In this document: positions 17,148 to 25,432 of the stretch, piece after piece
Numbering within the stretch: the stretch's first letter is position 1
Layout of the letters: every line of letters begins with the position of its first letter
Assembly: GCA_964573295.1 (NCBI GenBank)
Contig: CAZNJE010000018.1
Location: 1-64,000, forward strand
DNA: 64,000 bases
Direction: 5' to 3'
Origin: CAYQJL01 sp964573295
GTDB lineage: Bacteria; Eisenbacteria; RBG-16-71-46; CAIMUX01; WJJG01
Translations under genes and position numbers: made by a program
The notes under the pieces: model-generated
The model's input: only the letters and a program-made list of their open reading frames with translations
What the model was told of the DNA's origin: nothing
Databases searched by the model: none

Positions 17148-17440
17148 GCCACGAGGGCAGCCGCGAGGGCGACCGCGAGGGCGGCCACGAGGGCAGCCGC
17201 GAGGGCGACCGCGAGGGCGACCGCGAGGGCGACCGCGAGGGCGACCGCGAGGGCAGCCGCGAGNNNNNNNNNNNNNNNNNNNNNNNNNNNNNNNNNNNNN
17301 NNNNNNNNNNNNNNNNNNNNNNNNNNNNNNNNNNNNNNNNNNNNNNNNNNNNNNNNNNNNNNNCGAGGGCAGCCGCGAGGGCGACCGCGAGGGCGACCGC
17401 GAGGGCGACCGCGAGGGCAGCCGCGAGGGCGACCGCGACG
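17148..17440. repeat. 12-bp GC-rich array interrupted by an assembly gap
   Basis: GCGAGGGCGACC and GCGAGGGCAGCC units continue on both sides of the N gap (17264-17363), so the true array is longer than assembled. Open frames through it give only Arg/Pro/Ser or Ala/Val repeats and are not accepted as genes. Confidence 0.92.
17264..17363. other. Assembly gap (100 N) inside the 12-bp array
   Basis: Exactly 100 N, the usual placeholder for unknown length. The same repeat flanks both sides, so array collapse is the likely cause. Confidence 0.97.
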
Positions 17441-18233
17441 CAACCCAGTCGGCGACCGGTGCGCTGCGCTCGTACGCTCGTTTGAGGTACATCACCGCAG
17501 CCAACGCGACTGACGCGTGTGATCACGCGATCCGCCCGATTGCCCGATGCGCGGGATTCAGCCGATCCACAGAGCTCATGGAATGCAATGGTATTGCTTT
17601 TACGCGCGCGAATTGGATTCCGGGATCTTAACGCAAATTCAACACGTATAAGGAATTACAGATTTGAACTTTGTCGAGTTTCTCGCGTCGTCTCCTAGCT
17701 TCCCTCCCGCGCGCTAGGAGCCTGGCCGGCCACAAGCCCTGGCGTCCGCTGTGGTGCAGGCGGAGGGCAGCCGAATCGGCCGTGGTGCCGGCCCCGCCGT
17801 GGCACAGCCCGCCGTGGTGCCGCCCGCGGTCGGTCTAGGGCGACCACGCTGTGGGGGGGCACACACGGCGATCGTTCTGATCGCAGCTGCGAGGGTGGTC
17901 TTCACCCCCCCGTCCTGGCAAGACGAGGGCGCCGACCGAGGTGGCCGCGCTGGAAACCGGGTGCTAAAGCCAAGGCGCCGATAGGTCGATGTCTAGCTTG
18001 GGCACCGGCGAAAACGCCCGATCGGTTTGGTGTTGCGGAGAAGTGACGGGTGGGGAGGCGCAGGGGTGTCGCCAGGTTGGCTGCCAGGTTGGCTGCCAGG
18101 GTGGCTGCCAGGGTGGCTGCCAGGGTGGCTGCCAGGGTGGCCGCCGGGGTGGCGCCAGGACGGACGGGAGCGGACCAGGCCCGTACGCTCGGTTGCACTT
18201 GACCTTCACCGGCAAGAAGCATAAAGTCTGTAC
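17441..18233. other. Gene-free region before the tRNA genes
   Basis: It includes an AT-rich island (17580-17690), a CTCCTAGC/GCTAGGAG hairpin (17692-17720) and scattered GC-rich sequence, then a 12-bp array. No conserved protein or structured RNA could be recognised. A small RNA cannot be excluded. Confidence 0.4.
18065..18160. repeat. 12-bp tandem array upstream of tRNA-Gly
   Basis: About seven units of (G/T)TGGCTGCCAGG, the last ones diverging to GTGGCCGCCGGG. Confidence 0.93.
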
Positions 18234-18263
18234 TTGACCGTTGGGGTCGCCGACGGTTATAAA
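18234..18263 (+). promoter_or_regulatory. Putative promoter of the tRNA pair
   Basis: TTGACC (18234-18239) and TTATAA (18257-18262) are 17 bp apart; TATAAA one base later would be 18 bp. It ends 12 nt before the tRNA-Gly 5' end, consistent with a short-leader tRNA promoter. Confidence 0.6.
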
Positions 18264-18274
18264 TGCGATTCGTC

Positions 18275-18347
18275 GCGGGAGTAGCTCAGCTGGTAGAGCA
18301 CCACCTTGCCAAGGTGGCTGTCGCGAGTTCAAATCTCGTCTCCCGCT
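18275..18347 (+). tRNA. tRNA-Gly (anticodon GCC)
   Basis: A 73-nt cloverleaf. The acceptor GCGGGAG pairs with CTCCCGC, the D-arm contains AGCTCAGCTGGTAGAGC, the anticodon stem CCACC/GGTGG encloses TTGCCAA, and the T-arm carries GTTCAAATC. Discriminator T; CCA is not encoded. Confidence 0.96.
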
Positions 18348-18358
18348 CAGATCCCATG

Positions 18359-18386
18359 AAGGCGACGCCCAGGCGGCGTCGCCTTT
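18359..18386 (+). terminator. Hairpin between the two tRNA genes
   Basis: An 11-bp stem AAGGCGACGCC/GGCGTCGCCTT with a 5-nt loop is followed by TTGTGT. It may terminate the tRNA-Gly transcript or act as a processing element in a two-tRNA transcript. Confidence 0.6.
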
Positions 18387-18401
18387 GTGTCAGGACAAGG
18401 G

Positions 18402-18476
18402 GGCGGCATAGCCAAGTGGCTAAGGCGACGGTCTGCAAAACCGTTATCACCGGTTCGAATCCGGTTGCCGCCTCCA
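18402..18476 (+). tRNA. tRNA-Cys (anticodon GCA)
   Basis: The acceptor GGCGGCA pairs with TGCCGCC, the anticodon loop reads CTGCAAA between ACGGT and ACCGT, the T-arm has GTTCGAATC, the discriminator is T and the 3' CCA is encoded. It lies 26 bp from the convergent glycogen synthase gene. Confidence 0.96.
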
Positions 18477-18502
18477 ACTCGCACCCCACCCCATAACAGG
18501 CT

Positions 18503-20020
18503 TCATCCCAAAGACTTAGCCCGTGTGGCCCGCGCCCATGCGTAGGCCTCCACGTACTTGCGCGCCGAGTGTCCCCACGAGAAATCCCGCCGCATCACTC
18601 GCGTGATGAGGGCTTTGAAGGCGCGCGACCGGCCATAGGCGGCAAGGGCACGTTCCAGGGCGGCGCGTAGGGCTCCCGGGCTGTAGTCGGTGAAGACGAA
18701 ACCGCTGCCGGTACCGCGCTCGGGATCGAACTCCTCGACCGTGTCGGCGAGGCCGCCCGTGCGCCGCACGATGGGAATGGTGCCGTAGCGCATGCTGTAC
18801 ATCTGGTTCAGGCCGCAGGGTTCATACCGCGAGGGCATGAGGAAGAAGTCCGCACCGGCCTCGATCAGATGCGCCAGCGGTTCGTCGAATCCCGTGCTGA
18901 CGGCCACTTGCTTCGGGTAGCGTCGCGCGGCCCGCTTCAGGAGATCCTCGTACTCGCGCTGCCCACTGCCCAGAACGATCAGACGCACCTCGTGCTCTCG
19001 CAGGAACGTGTCCAGAATCTCACTCAGAATGTCGAGGCCCTTCTGCTCGACCAGACGCCCCACCATGCCGATCACCGGGACATCCTCCCCCGCCGGCAGG
19101 TGGGTCACCTCGAGCAAGCGCCTCTTGTTCTCGCGCTTGCGCTGAAAGTCCGAGGGACCGTAGTTGTAGGGAATCAAGGAATCGGTCTGCGGATTCCAGT
19201 ACTGGTCATCGATCCCATTGAGGATCCCCAGCAATCGATCGCTCCGGTCACGCAGCACACCGTCCAGGCCGAACCCGTGCTCGGGGCTCTGAATCTCCTC
19301 CGCGTAGGTAGGGCTGACCGTGGTGATCAGATCAGCGTAGTAGAGACCGGTCTTCATCAGGTTCACGCGGCCGAAATACTCCAGCGGCCCCATGGGGTGA
19401 AACTGGTCTTCACGCACGCCCAGCTGGGTGAGCACCTCGCTCACCTCGTCCCGTCCCGCCGGCTCGGAGAGGTCGGACGGGAAGATCCCCTGGTAGCCCA
19501 GATTGTGAATGCTGAAGCAAAGCGCCACGTCGCGAAACACGCCCGCGCCGTGTTCTTCCCGCATCACCATCGCCAGGAGGCCGAGCTGATAGTCGTTCAG
19601 GTTCATCACGTCCGGGACCCACTCGAGCACGGTGCAGGCCACCGGCAGCACACGGCAGTAGAAGCCGAAGCGGCGAGGGTTGTCGGGCCAGTCCCGGCCG
19701 GTCTTGGGGTCCACGTACGGATTCGGGCGGTCGTAGAGCGGGTCGCACTCGAGCAGCAAGAGGCGCGCCGCACTCCCGGGAATCTCGCCCCGGTAGACCG
19801 TCCCGGTAACGATCTGTTTCCCCATCGGCACAGCGACGTCGGCCACCTTTTTCGGATCGATCTGATCCCAGTGGCGCCGCACCGACGGATAGACCGGCAG
19901 GTAGACATAGACCTCGTGGCCCATCTTGGCCAGCTCGCGCGTCAGCGCCCCGGCCACATCCGCCAGCCCGCCCACTTTGGCAAAGGGCACCATCTCGGCC
20001 GCGGCGTAGAGAATTCTCAT
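18503..20020 (-). CDS. glgA: Glycogen synthase (ADP-glucose type, GT5)
   Basis: This 505-residue cytoplasmic enzyme extends alpha-1,4-glucan chains from ADP-glucose. The N-terminal KVGGLADV loop (Lys15) that binds the nucleotide-sugar phosphates is intact. The GT-B C-terminal half has MPSRYEPCGLNQ and GTGSGFVF. Its start overlaps the stop of galT in ATGA, so translation is coupled. It is the last gene of the long minus-strand sugar locus. Confidence 0.95.
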   Translation of the reverse strand: MRILYAAAEMVPFAKVGGLADVAGALTRELAKMGHEVYVYLPVYPSVRRHWDQIDPKKVADVAVPMGKQIVTGTVYRGEIPGSAARLLLLECDPLYDRPNPYVDPKTGRDWPDNPRRFGFYCRVLPVACTVLEWVPDVMNLNDYQLGLLAMVMREEHGAGVFRDVALCFSIHNLGYQGIFPSDLSEPAGRDEVSEVLTQLGVREDQFHPMGPLEYFGRVNLMKTGLYYADLITTVSPTYAEEIQSPEHGFGLDGVLRDRSDRLLGILNGIDDQYWNPQTDSLIPYNYGPSDFQRKRENKRRLLEVTHLPAGEDVPVIGMVGRLVEQKGLDILSEILDTFLREHEVRLIVLGSGQREYEDLLKRAARRYPKQVAVSTGFDEPLAHLIEAGADFFLMPSRYEPCGLNQMYSMRYGTIPIVRRTGGLADTVEEFDPERGTGSGFVFTDYSPGALRAALERALAAYGRSRAFKALITRVMRRDFSWGHSARKYVEAYAWARATRAKSLG

Positions 20021-21225
20021 GCCGATCCCTCCGTACGGGACTGTGCCTCAGAAGAGTGCTCACTGGAGGGCCCACTGGAGTGCTCACTGGAGTGCTCACT
20101 GGAGGGCCCACTGGAGTGCTCATTGGAGGCCCCACTGGAGTGCTCATTGGAGTGCTCACTCGCGGAATACTCTTCGCGGTCTTGCTTTTCCGCAGATCCA
20201 TCGCCTGAACGTGTATCGTCAACCGGCAAGCGCACGTCCCGCAGGTAGGCGGCGGCGTCCTCGGGCGGCGTGGGATTGATGTAGAAGCCGGTGCCCCACT
20301 CAAACCCTGCAATTCGTGTGAGCTTGGGCATGATCTCCAAGTGCCAGTGATTCTGCTTCGGCCCGCGCCAGTCGTTGCAGGGCGAGGTGTGCAGAACGAG
20401 GTTGTAAGGCGGATCGTGCAAGGCGACGTTCACCCGCGTCAGGGTCTCCTTCAAGATCCGCGCAAACGCGTAGAAATTCCCCCGGAAGGACTGCTCGAAG
20501 TAGGGCTGATGAAGCCTGGGCAGGATCCAGGTTTCAAAGGGGAAGCGCGGAGCGAACGGTTCGATTGCGATGTACTCGGAGTTCTCGCAGACCACGCGCT
20601 TGCCGATCGTGATCTCCTGATCGATGATGTCGCAGTAGATGCAGCGCTCCTTGAGCTCGAAGTGCTGCTGGCAACCCTCGAGTTCTTCGAGGATCCGGCG
20701 CGGGACGATCGGCGTGGCCACGAGCTGGGTGTGCGCATGTTCGAGAGAGGCGCCGGCCGCTTCGCCGTGGTTCTTGAACAACTGTATGTAGCGGAACCGC
20801 TTGTCTCGCGCCAGGTCCACCATCCGGGCTCGGTACGCGGACAACACATAATTGATTTGCTCGATGGGCTGGCGGCTCAGCTCCAGCGAGTGGTCGGGTG
20901 ACTCGATGATGACCTCGTGTGCCCCGATGCCGTTCATCTTGTCGTACATGCCCTCGGCCCGCCGGTCGAGGTCCCCCTCGATCTGCAAAGCCGGAAACTT
21001 GTTCGGCACCACACGCACATGCCATCCCGGACCGTTCGACTGCGAGCCGTTCCGGCGGATTGCGTAGACCTCCGGCGGCGTCTTGTCCTCGTGCCCCGGA
21101 CAGAACGGACAGAAACCGCTCAGCTTCCTCGGTACCGTCCGTCCGAAATCCGACGGGCGCTTGCCGCGCTCGGTCGAGATGATGACCCACCGCCCGACAA
21201 CCGGGTCCCGGCGCAGTTCGGGCAT
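20017..21225 (-). CDS. galT: Galactose-1-phosphate uridylyltransferase with repeat tail
   Basis: This 402-residue enzyme of the histidine-triad family exchanges UMP between UDP-glucose and galactose-1-phosphate. It has zinc ligands Cys39/Cys42 (FCPFCPGHED) and the catalytic HAHTQ (~162-166). The conserved protein ends near residue 350. The last ~50 residues are an array-encoded Ser/Glu/His tail of SSEH/SSGP units. The tail is absent from typical GalT and is probably disordered. The stop overlaps the glgA start. Confidence 0.93.
   Translation of the reverse strand: MPELRRDPVVGRWVIISTERGKRPSDFGRTVPRKLSGFCPFCPGHEDKTPPEVYAIRRNGSQSNGPGWHVRVVPNKFPALQIEGDLDRRAEGMYDKMNGIGAHEVIIESPDHSLELSRQPIEQINYVLSAYRARMVDLARDKRFRYIQLFKNHGEAAGASLEHAHTQLVATPIVPRRILEELEGCQQHFELKERCIYCDIIDQEITIGKRVVCENSEYIAIEPFAPRFPFETWILPRLHQPYFEQSFRGNFYAFARILKETLTRVNVALHDPPYNLVLHTSPCNDWRGPKQNHWHLEIMPKLTRIAGFEWGTGFYINPTPPEDAAAYLRDVRLPVDDTRSGDGSAEKQDREEYSASEHSNEHSSGASNEHSSGPSSEHSSEHSSGPSSEHSSEAQSRTEGSA
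20051..20162. repeat. 12-bp array encoding the GalT C-terminal tail
   Basis: About nine units of AGTGCTCACTGG or GGGCCCACTGG-type sequence. Period 12 keeps the galT frame and gives four-residue SSEH/SSGP repeats. Confidence 0.93.
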
Positions 21226-21230
21226 CGTCG

Positions 21231-22844
21231 TTACCCCCTCTCGCTGGCGATGTAGGTTTGCCGGGCGTTCGCCGTCAGGGTGAACGCCGCAGCGAGCACC
21301 TCCCGGTCGCCCGCGCTAAGCGTGCGGCCGCGCCGATCCATCACCACCGCGGCGGTCTCGATGAAGCGGTCCCAGTCGTACTCGCTCGCCCACCGGCCAC
21401 AGCCCCATGCGAAGGACGCTACGTATCGCGGCGCGGGCCCTCCCGCGCCGAAAAGATTCGCCCCCACGCCGAGCACCGTGCCGGCGCCGAGCAGCGTACC
21501 GATCGCGGTCTTGGCATGATCGGCGAGAAAACTGCCGAGCTTGATCCGGCCGGTCACCTGATCGACCCACTGGCCACCGCCGGCAGCTTGCCCTGTGTAG
21601 TCTGAGGCTCCGTCGGCAATGGCATCGGCCGCCGCTCTCGCCGCGGCACCCGCACCAGCACCGGTACCACCGCCGGCACGACCGCCGACACGACCGCCGA
21701 CACCAGCACCGGTACCGGCCATTGCTTCGCTGGTCATCGGACCCGCCGCGGGAGAACGGGATGGCCCGGCCGGCTCGGATGGCTCGGATGGCCCGATTGG
21801 GCCGCTTGGCCCACTTGGCCCACTTGGCCCGATTGGGCCGATTGGCCCACTTGGCCCGCTTGGGCCGATTGGGCCGCTTGGGCCGATTGGGCCGGCCGGG
21901 GCAGGCCGATCCTGGCATGCGTTCTGGTGGTCACGCACCCGGATGAGGCCGTAGTTGTTCTTGAGATCCGAGGTTGTCGTGAGCGCCCCGAGATTGACCC
22001 ACTGGCCCAGGTAGGAGTGCCCCACGAAGCCGTCGTGCGCCTTGTTGGCGTGTCCGAGAAACACGGTGGACTCGACCTCGCCGCGCACCTTGCACTGCGG
22101 TCCGATGTAGGACGATCCGACCGGTCCCCCCAGGACACGGCTTCCCGGCCCCACGAAGAGCGGGCCCCTCAAGTTTGAGAAGGGCAGCACACTGGCCCCC
22201 GCCGCCAGCACGATGGGGCCGTGCCGGCTGTCGAGTACGCAGGGACCTTCGATGCTCACATTCGGTGCGACATGGACTCGCTGTCCACGAACCAGCACGC
22301 CTTCGCCGGCCTGGTCCGTATCCAGAACTGTGAACGCATCACCCTCGATCGCCAGCAAGAGATCGGCATGCAGGTGCTCCTCCAGAGAGGTCACGAGCTC
22401 CCACGGATGACGCACCAGGGTGACATTCCCCGCGGGAGCGGCCGCCAGCGTGCCTGGTAGGGCTTCGTCGGCACCACGGACGATCGCGCGAACACGGTCG
22501 GCTGGAAGGGCGGTCCTCAACGCCAGAAGCCGCCCGTCACTGGTCACGAGCGCCGTCTCGGCAGCCAAGGCTTGAACCCGCGACCAGCTCTCCCTCTCGG
22601 CGCGATAGGCGGCGTTGATGTAGAGCCGCTCACCGAGGGTGTCGACCGGCGAAACCTCGTAAGGCCGGAGATGCTCACGGAGAAGCGACGCGGCGGGGAC
22701 GACGCCGGTGACGGCCGAGAATCGCTCGCGCAGACTCATGCCGCCGCAAACGAGTTCGAACAAAGGGCGGCACAGGCCGAGCTGACCCATCTGGGTTGCA
22801 TGAACGTCTTCGAACAGTGTCACGGGAGGGGTCACTTCACTCAT
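21231..22844 (-). CDS. GlmU-like sugar nucleotidyltransferase with collagen-like insertion
   Basis: This 537-residue protein is of the Bacteroidota-type alternative GlmU family (usually near 400 residues). The N-terminal half shows the family opening (ILF/LFEDV, LRPLFEL...LRERF). The C-terminal half is a left-handed beta-helix with SYIGPQCKVRGEV, GHSYLG and LKNNYG, then LGSFLADHAKTAIGTLLGAGTVLG. Between LKNNYGLIRV and TGRIKLG about 115 residues are inserted: at least 12 Gly-Pro-Ile/Ser triplets, then a Gly/Ala-rich stretch (~21570-21930). Expected role: UDP-GlcNAc or a related nucleotide sugar for the cell envelope. The start has AGGAA 6 nt upstream. Confidence 0.82.
   Translation of the reverse strand: MSEVTPPVTLFEDVHATQMGQLGLCRPLFELVCGGMSLRERFSAVTGVVPAASLLREHLRPYEVSPVDTLGERLYINAAYRAERESWSRVQALAAETALVTSDGRLLALRTALPADRVRAIVRGADEALPGTLAAAPAGNVTLVRHPWELVTSLEEHLHADLLLAIEGDAFTVLDTDQAGEGVLVRGQRVHVAPNVSIEGPCVLDSRHGPIVLAAGASVLPFSNLRGPLFVGPGSRVLGGPVGSSYIGPQCKVRGEVESTVFLGHANKAHDGFVGHSYLGQWVNLGALTTTSDLKNNYGLIRVRDHQNACQDRPAPAGPIGPSGPIGPSGPSGPIGPIGPSGPSGPSGPIGPSEPSEPAGPSRSPAAGPMTSEAMAGTGAGVGGRVGGRAGGGTGAGAGAAARAAADAIADGASDYTGQAAGGGQWVDQVTGRIKLGSFLADHAKTAIGTLLGAGTVLGVGANLFGAGGPAPRYVASFAWGCGRWASEYDWDRFIETAAVVMDRRGRTLSAGDREVLAAAFTLTANARQTYIASERG
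21780..21900. repeat. 9-bp array encoding Gly-Pro-X triplets in the GlmU-like gene
   Basis: Units such as ACTTGGCCC and GATTGGGCC repeat with period 9 (on the minus strand GGN CCN ATC/AGT). The array is fully in frame. Confidence 0.93.
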
Positions 22845-22981
22845 GCTCGGTTCCTGTTCGTCTCGGCTCCTGTCCGCAACGGGTCTTGTCTAGATCGGTT
22901 TCCCGTCGCCTCGGTTTCAGCCTATGTTGGTCCCTGTTCGTCTCGGTTCGTCTCGGTTCTCGTCGGCAAAGAATTCGCCCT

Positions 22982-24068
22982 CTAGTGAACGTCCTCCGCG
23001 GCCGTCTCGGGGGTCTCCGGCGGCAAGGGACAGCGGATGCGGGTGCTGATCACGAAGGCATCCTTCTGCCCGTGCTCGAGAAGCCGTCCTCGCAGTTGCA
23101 GGGCTTCCTCCCGCGTCCGGCAATCGCCGATCCGCACCTTGTAGAGCGAGCCGTCCTCGACGACATAGACCCTCTGATCCTCACCCGCACACTTGCTCCG
23201 CATGCGCTCGGCGAACAACCGGGCGACGCTCTCTCGGGAGGTGGCAAACACCTGTACGCGGTACCCGAGAATGTCATAGGCCGGTGCGTTCTCTTGTGGT
23301 GGACGAGCCGTGGGAACAGCAGCGGCGCGCGAGGCCGTGCCTGGAGCCGGTGGAGTCTGGGCGGCCCTGGTCGGGGCGACTGGAGTCTGGGCGGCTTCGG
23401 TCTGAGCGGCTCTGGTCCGGGCGACTGGAGTCTGGGCGGCTTCGGTCTGAGCGGCTGGACTCTGGGCGATCTTTCCCGGCGTGATCGTTCCGCGGGGACT
23501 CGGCGGAGCTGCGGCGCCAGGCGCCGGCCGGACCACCGTGGTNNNNNNNNNNNNNNNNNNNNNNNNNNNNNNNNNNNNNNNNNNNNNNNNNNNNNNNNNN
23601 NNNNNNNNNNNNNNNNNNNNNNNNNNNNNNNNNNNNNNNNNNCTCGGGCGCAGCCGACCTGGTGTAGGTGGTCTCGGGCGCAGCCGACCTGGTGTAGGTG
23701 GTCTCGGGCGCAGCCGACCTGGTGTAGCCGGCGCGTCTGATACTGGCCTCGATCTCAGACGGCAACCGGCTGGGAATCTCGGCAGGCATCCGCGGCACCA
23801 CGCGTCGTTCGGTGGCACACCCGGCCAGCGGAAGGGCGCTCATGAGGAACAAGCCGCTCGTGAAAGTCAAGCTGCTCGCTACAGTCAGGACGCTCGTGAG
23901 CGTCAGGCCGCTCATGACGGTGGAAACGGTGGAAACGGTGGGAACGGTGGGAACGGTGGGAACGGTGGGAACGCCCGCCGTTGCACCCAGACTCGTCCGC
24001 GCGGCTAGCATCCAGCGGCGAACCCGAGGAAGGAAACTCATGCTATCTGTGCGCTTCCTGGCACGCAT
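22982..24068 (-). CDS. SPOR-domain lipoprotein with repeat linker, interrupted by an assembly gap
   Basis: The start is ATG 24068, with AGGAGG 6 nt upstream. A long signal region ends in the lipobox LAGC (Cys84), so this is a lipoprotein. Its hydrophobic core includes an array-encoded TVPTVPTVP stretch. Then come TYTRSAAPET decapeptide repeats (30 bp) running into the N gap, AAQTE/AAQTP/VARTR repeats, and a C-terminal SPOR domain (YRVQVFATSRESVARLF...YKVRIGDCRTREEA) that in its family binds denuded septal peptidoglycan. The two sides of the gap are in different frames as assembled. That is explained if the 100-N gap is a placeholder of wrong length; a real frameshift is possible. Confidence 0.75.
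23543..23642. other. Assembly gap (100 N) in the SPOR lipoprotein gene
   Basis: The gap follows a 30-bp array (copies at 23643-23732). The open frames on either side differ by one base, so the real gap length is not 100, or the gene is broken. Confidence 0.97.
23643..23732. repeat. 30-bp array, three assembled copies
   Basis: The unit contains GTGTAGGTGGTCTCGGGCG followed by CAGCCGACCT and encodes a TYTRSAAPET decapeptide on the minus strand. The copies are identical and run into the gap. Confidence 0.93.
23918..23972. repeat. 9-bp array inside the lipoprotein signal region
   Basis: GGTGGAAAC/GGTGGGAAC units repeat six times and encode Thr-Val-Pro/Ser triplets within the signal peptide of the SPOR lipoprotein. 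Confidence 0.9.
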
Positions 24069-24132
24069 CGCAACCTCCTGTTGCTCGTGCGCGTCGCATC
24101 CCTGCCGGCAGGGGTGGCGGATCGGACCAGAC

Positions 24133-25290
24133 TCAGATCCAATCGCCAGCGTCTTCGCGGGGCGTTTGCAGGGCCTCGATGATGGACCGCACTTCATTCG
24201 AGCGCTCCTTGGGCAACACCAAGGTCACATCACCGGTTCGAACGACGACCATGTTCTCGATCCCCAGTGTAACGATTAGACCTTCGTCTGCATAGAGCGC
24301 ACATCCTTTCGAATCCAGTGCCAGCACCTTTCCGGATGTCGCGTTCGGCCCGTCATCGGCCAGATCCGCCCAGCGTTCCCAGGTCCCCACATCGTTCCAG
24401 GGAAACCGTGCCGGCAACACCTGTACACGATCCGATTTCTCCAGCACGCCAAAATCGATCGACTCCGACTCGGCCGCGCGGAAGACCTCGTCGAGCAGAC
24501 GGCCGGGCTGCTCGACCGTCGAGAGGGGCACGACGAGCTCGTAGAGGGCGGGCAGGTGACGGGCGAACTCGTCGAGCAGCGCCTGGGCGCGCCAGAGGAA
24601 GATGCCACTGTTCCAGTAGAAGCCGCCTGCGGCCTGGTAACGGCGAGCGGTGTCGAGATCGGGCTTTTCGTGGAAGCGGGCCGCACGGTAGGCCCGCGGC
24701 GCGGATCCACCGGTGTCGCCGGATGGGCTTTCGGTCCCGCGGGCTAGCCCGTTGCCGGCGTCGTCTGATCCACCGGTGCCGCCAAAGGGGGGTTCGGTGC
24801 CGTGGGTCGGCGCACCACGTTCGATGTAGCCGTAGCCAGTGTCGGGGCGGGTGATCTCGATACCGAAGGTCACCAGGGCCGACGGTTGAGATTCGATTAC
24901 CTGGAGGCCGTCATCGACGGTTGCCCAGAACCGCGCCGGGTCGGCGACCAGGTGATCCGATGGCGCCACGAGCTGCACGGGATTGCGCCCGTCGCGGACG
25001 CCCAGCGCGGCGGCCACGGCAAGGGCCGGCGCTGTGTTCCGTCCCACGACCTCCGCAATCAGATTCTCCGGCGGGAGTTCGGGAAGGTCGGCGGCGATAG
25101 GAGCGACCAGATCAGACCCGGTCACCACACGAATCGACTCGGGCGGCAGCCGGTGGCGCAGGCGGTCCCAGGTCATGCGCAGCATGGAGCGGTCGCCAAA
25201 CAGACACAGGAGCTGCTTGGGCCGGTCACGCCGGCTGAGTGGCCAGAAGCGTGTTCCCCGGCCTCCGGCCAGGATCACCCCTTGAAGCAT
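24133..25290 (-). CDS. manC: Mannose-1-phosphate guanylyltransferase
   Basis: This 385-residue cytoplasmic enzyme makes GDP-mannose from mannose-1-phosphate and GTP. It has the pyrophosphorylase signature LAGGRGTRFWPLSRRDRPKQ, then PSDH, GYGYIERG, FHEKPD and the FPWNDVGTW motif. ATG 25290 has AGGGAG 5 nt upstream and is preferred over an in-frame ATG seven codons earlier. A Gly/Thr/Ser-rich insertion of about 35 residues between GYGYIERG and the FHEKPD strand contains two imperfect GTE-P-GGTGGS copies and is not typical of the family. It supplies the exopolysaccharide genes around it. Confidence 0.92.
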   Translation of the reverse strand: MLQGVILAGGRGTRFWPLSRRDRPKQLLCLFGDRSMLRMTWDRLRHRLPPESIRVVTGSDLVAPIAADLPELPPENLIAEVVGRNTAPALAVAAALGVRDGRNPVQLVAPSDHLVADPARFWATVDDGLQVIESQPSALVTFGIEITRPDTGYGYIERGAPTHGTEPPFGGTGGSDDAGNGLARGTESPSGDTGGSAPRAYRAARFHEKPDLDTARRYQAAGGFYWNSGIFLWRAQALLDEFARHLPALYELVVPLSTVEQPGRLLDEVFRAAESESIDFGVLEKSDRVQVLPARFPWNDVGTWERWADLADDGPNATSGKVLALDSKGCALYADEGLIVTLGIENMVVVRTGDVTLVLPKERSNEVRSIIEALQTPREDAGDWI

Positions 25291-25344
25291 CCTTACTCCC
25301 TTACTTCTCACTCAGGCCATCCGGGGCCCGAACTCGACTGGGGA

Positions 25345-25420
25345 CCGGGCCACGCGCGGGCTGGACTCGCGTGGGAGCCAGGCCACCCGCGAGGCTGGAC
25401 TCGCGTGGGAGCCGGGCACT
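25345..25420. repeat. Imperfect ~30-bp direct repeat between manC and the GT4 gene
   Basis: Two to three copies around GGCTGGACTCGCGTGGGAGC lie in the 142-bp spacer. Confidence 0.7.
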
Positions 25421-25432
25421 CCGGTGCCGGAT

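Noticed and set aside
17130..17526. Arg/Pro/Ser-rich open frames spanning the N gap
   Set aside because: They are translations of a 12-bp array in all frames with no conserved sequence or ribosome-binding site.
21619..21954. Plus-strand collagen-like open frame (GPLGPIGP)
   Set aside because: It is the antisense reading of the array within the GlmU-like gene, with no ribosome-binding site or signal peptide.
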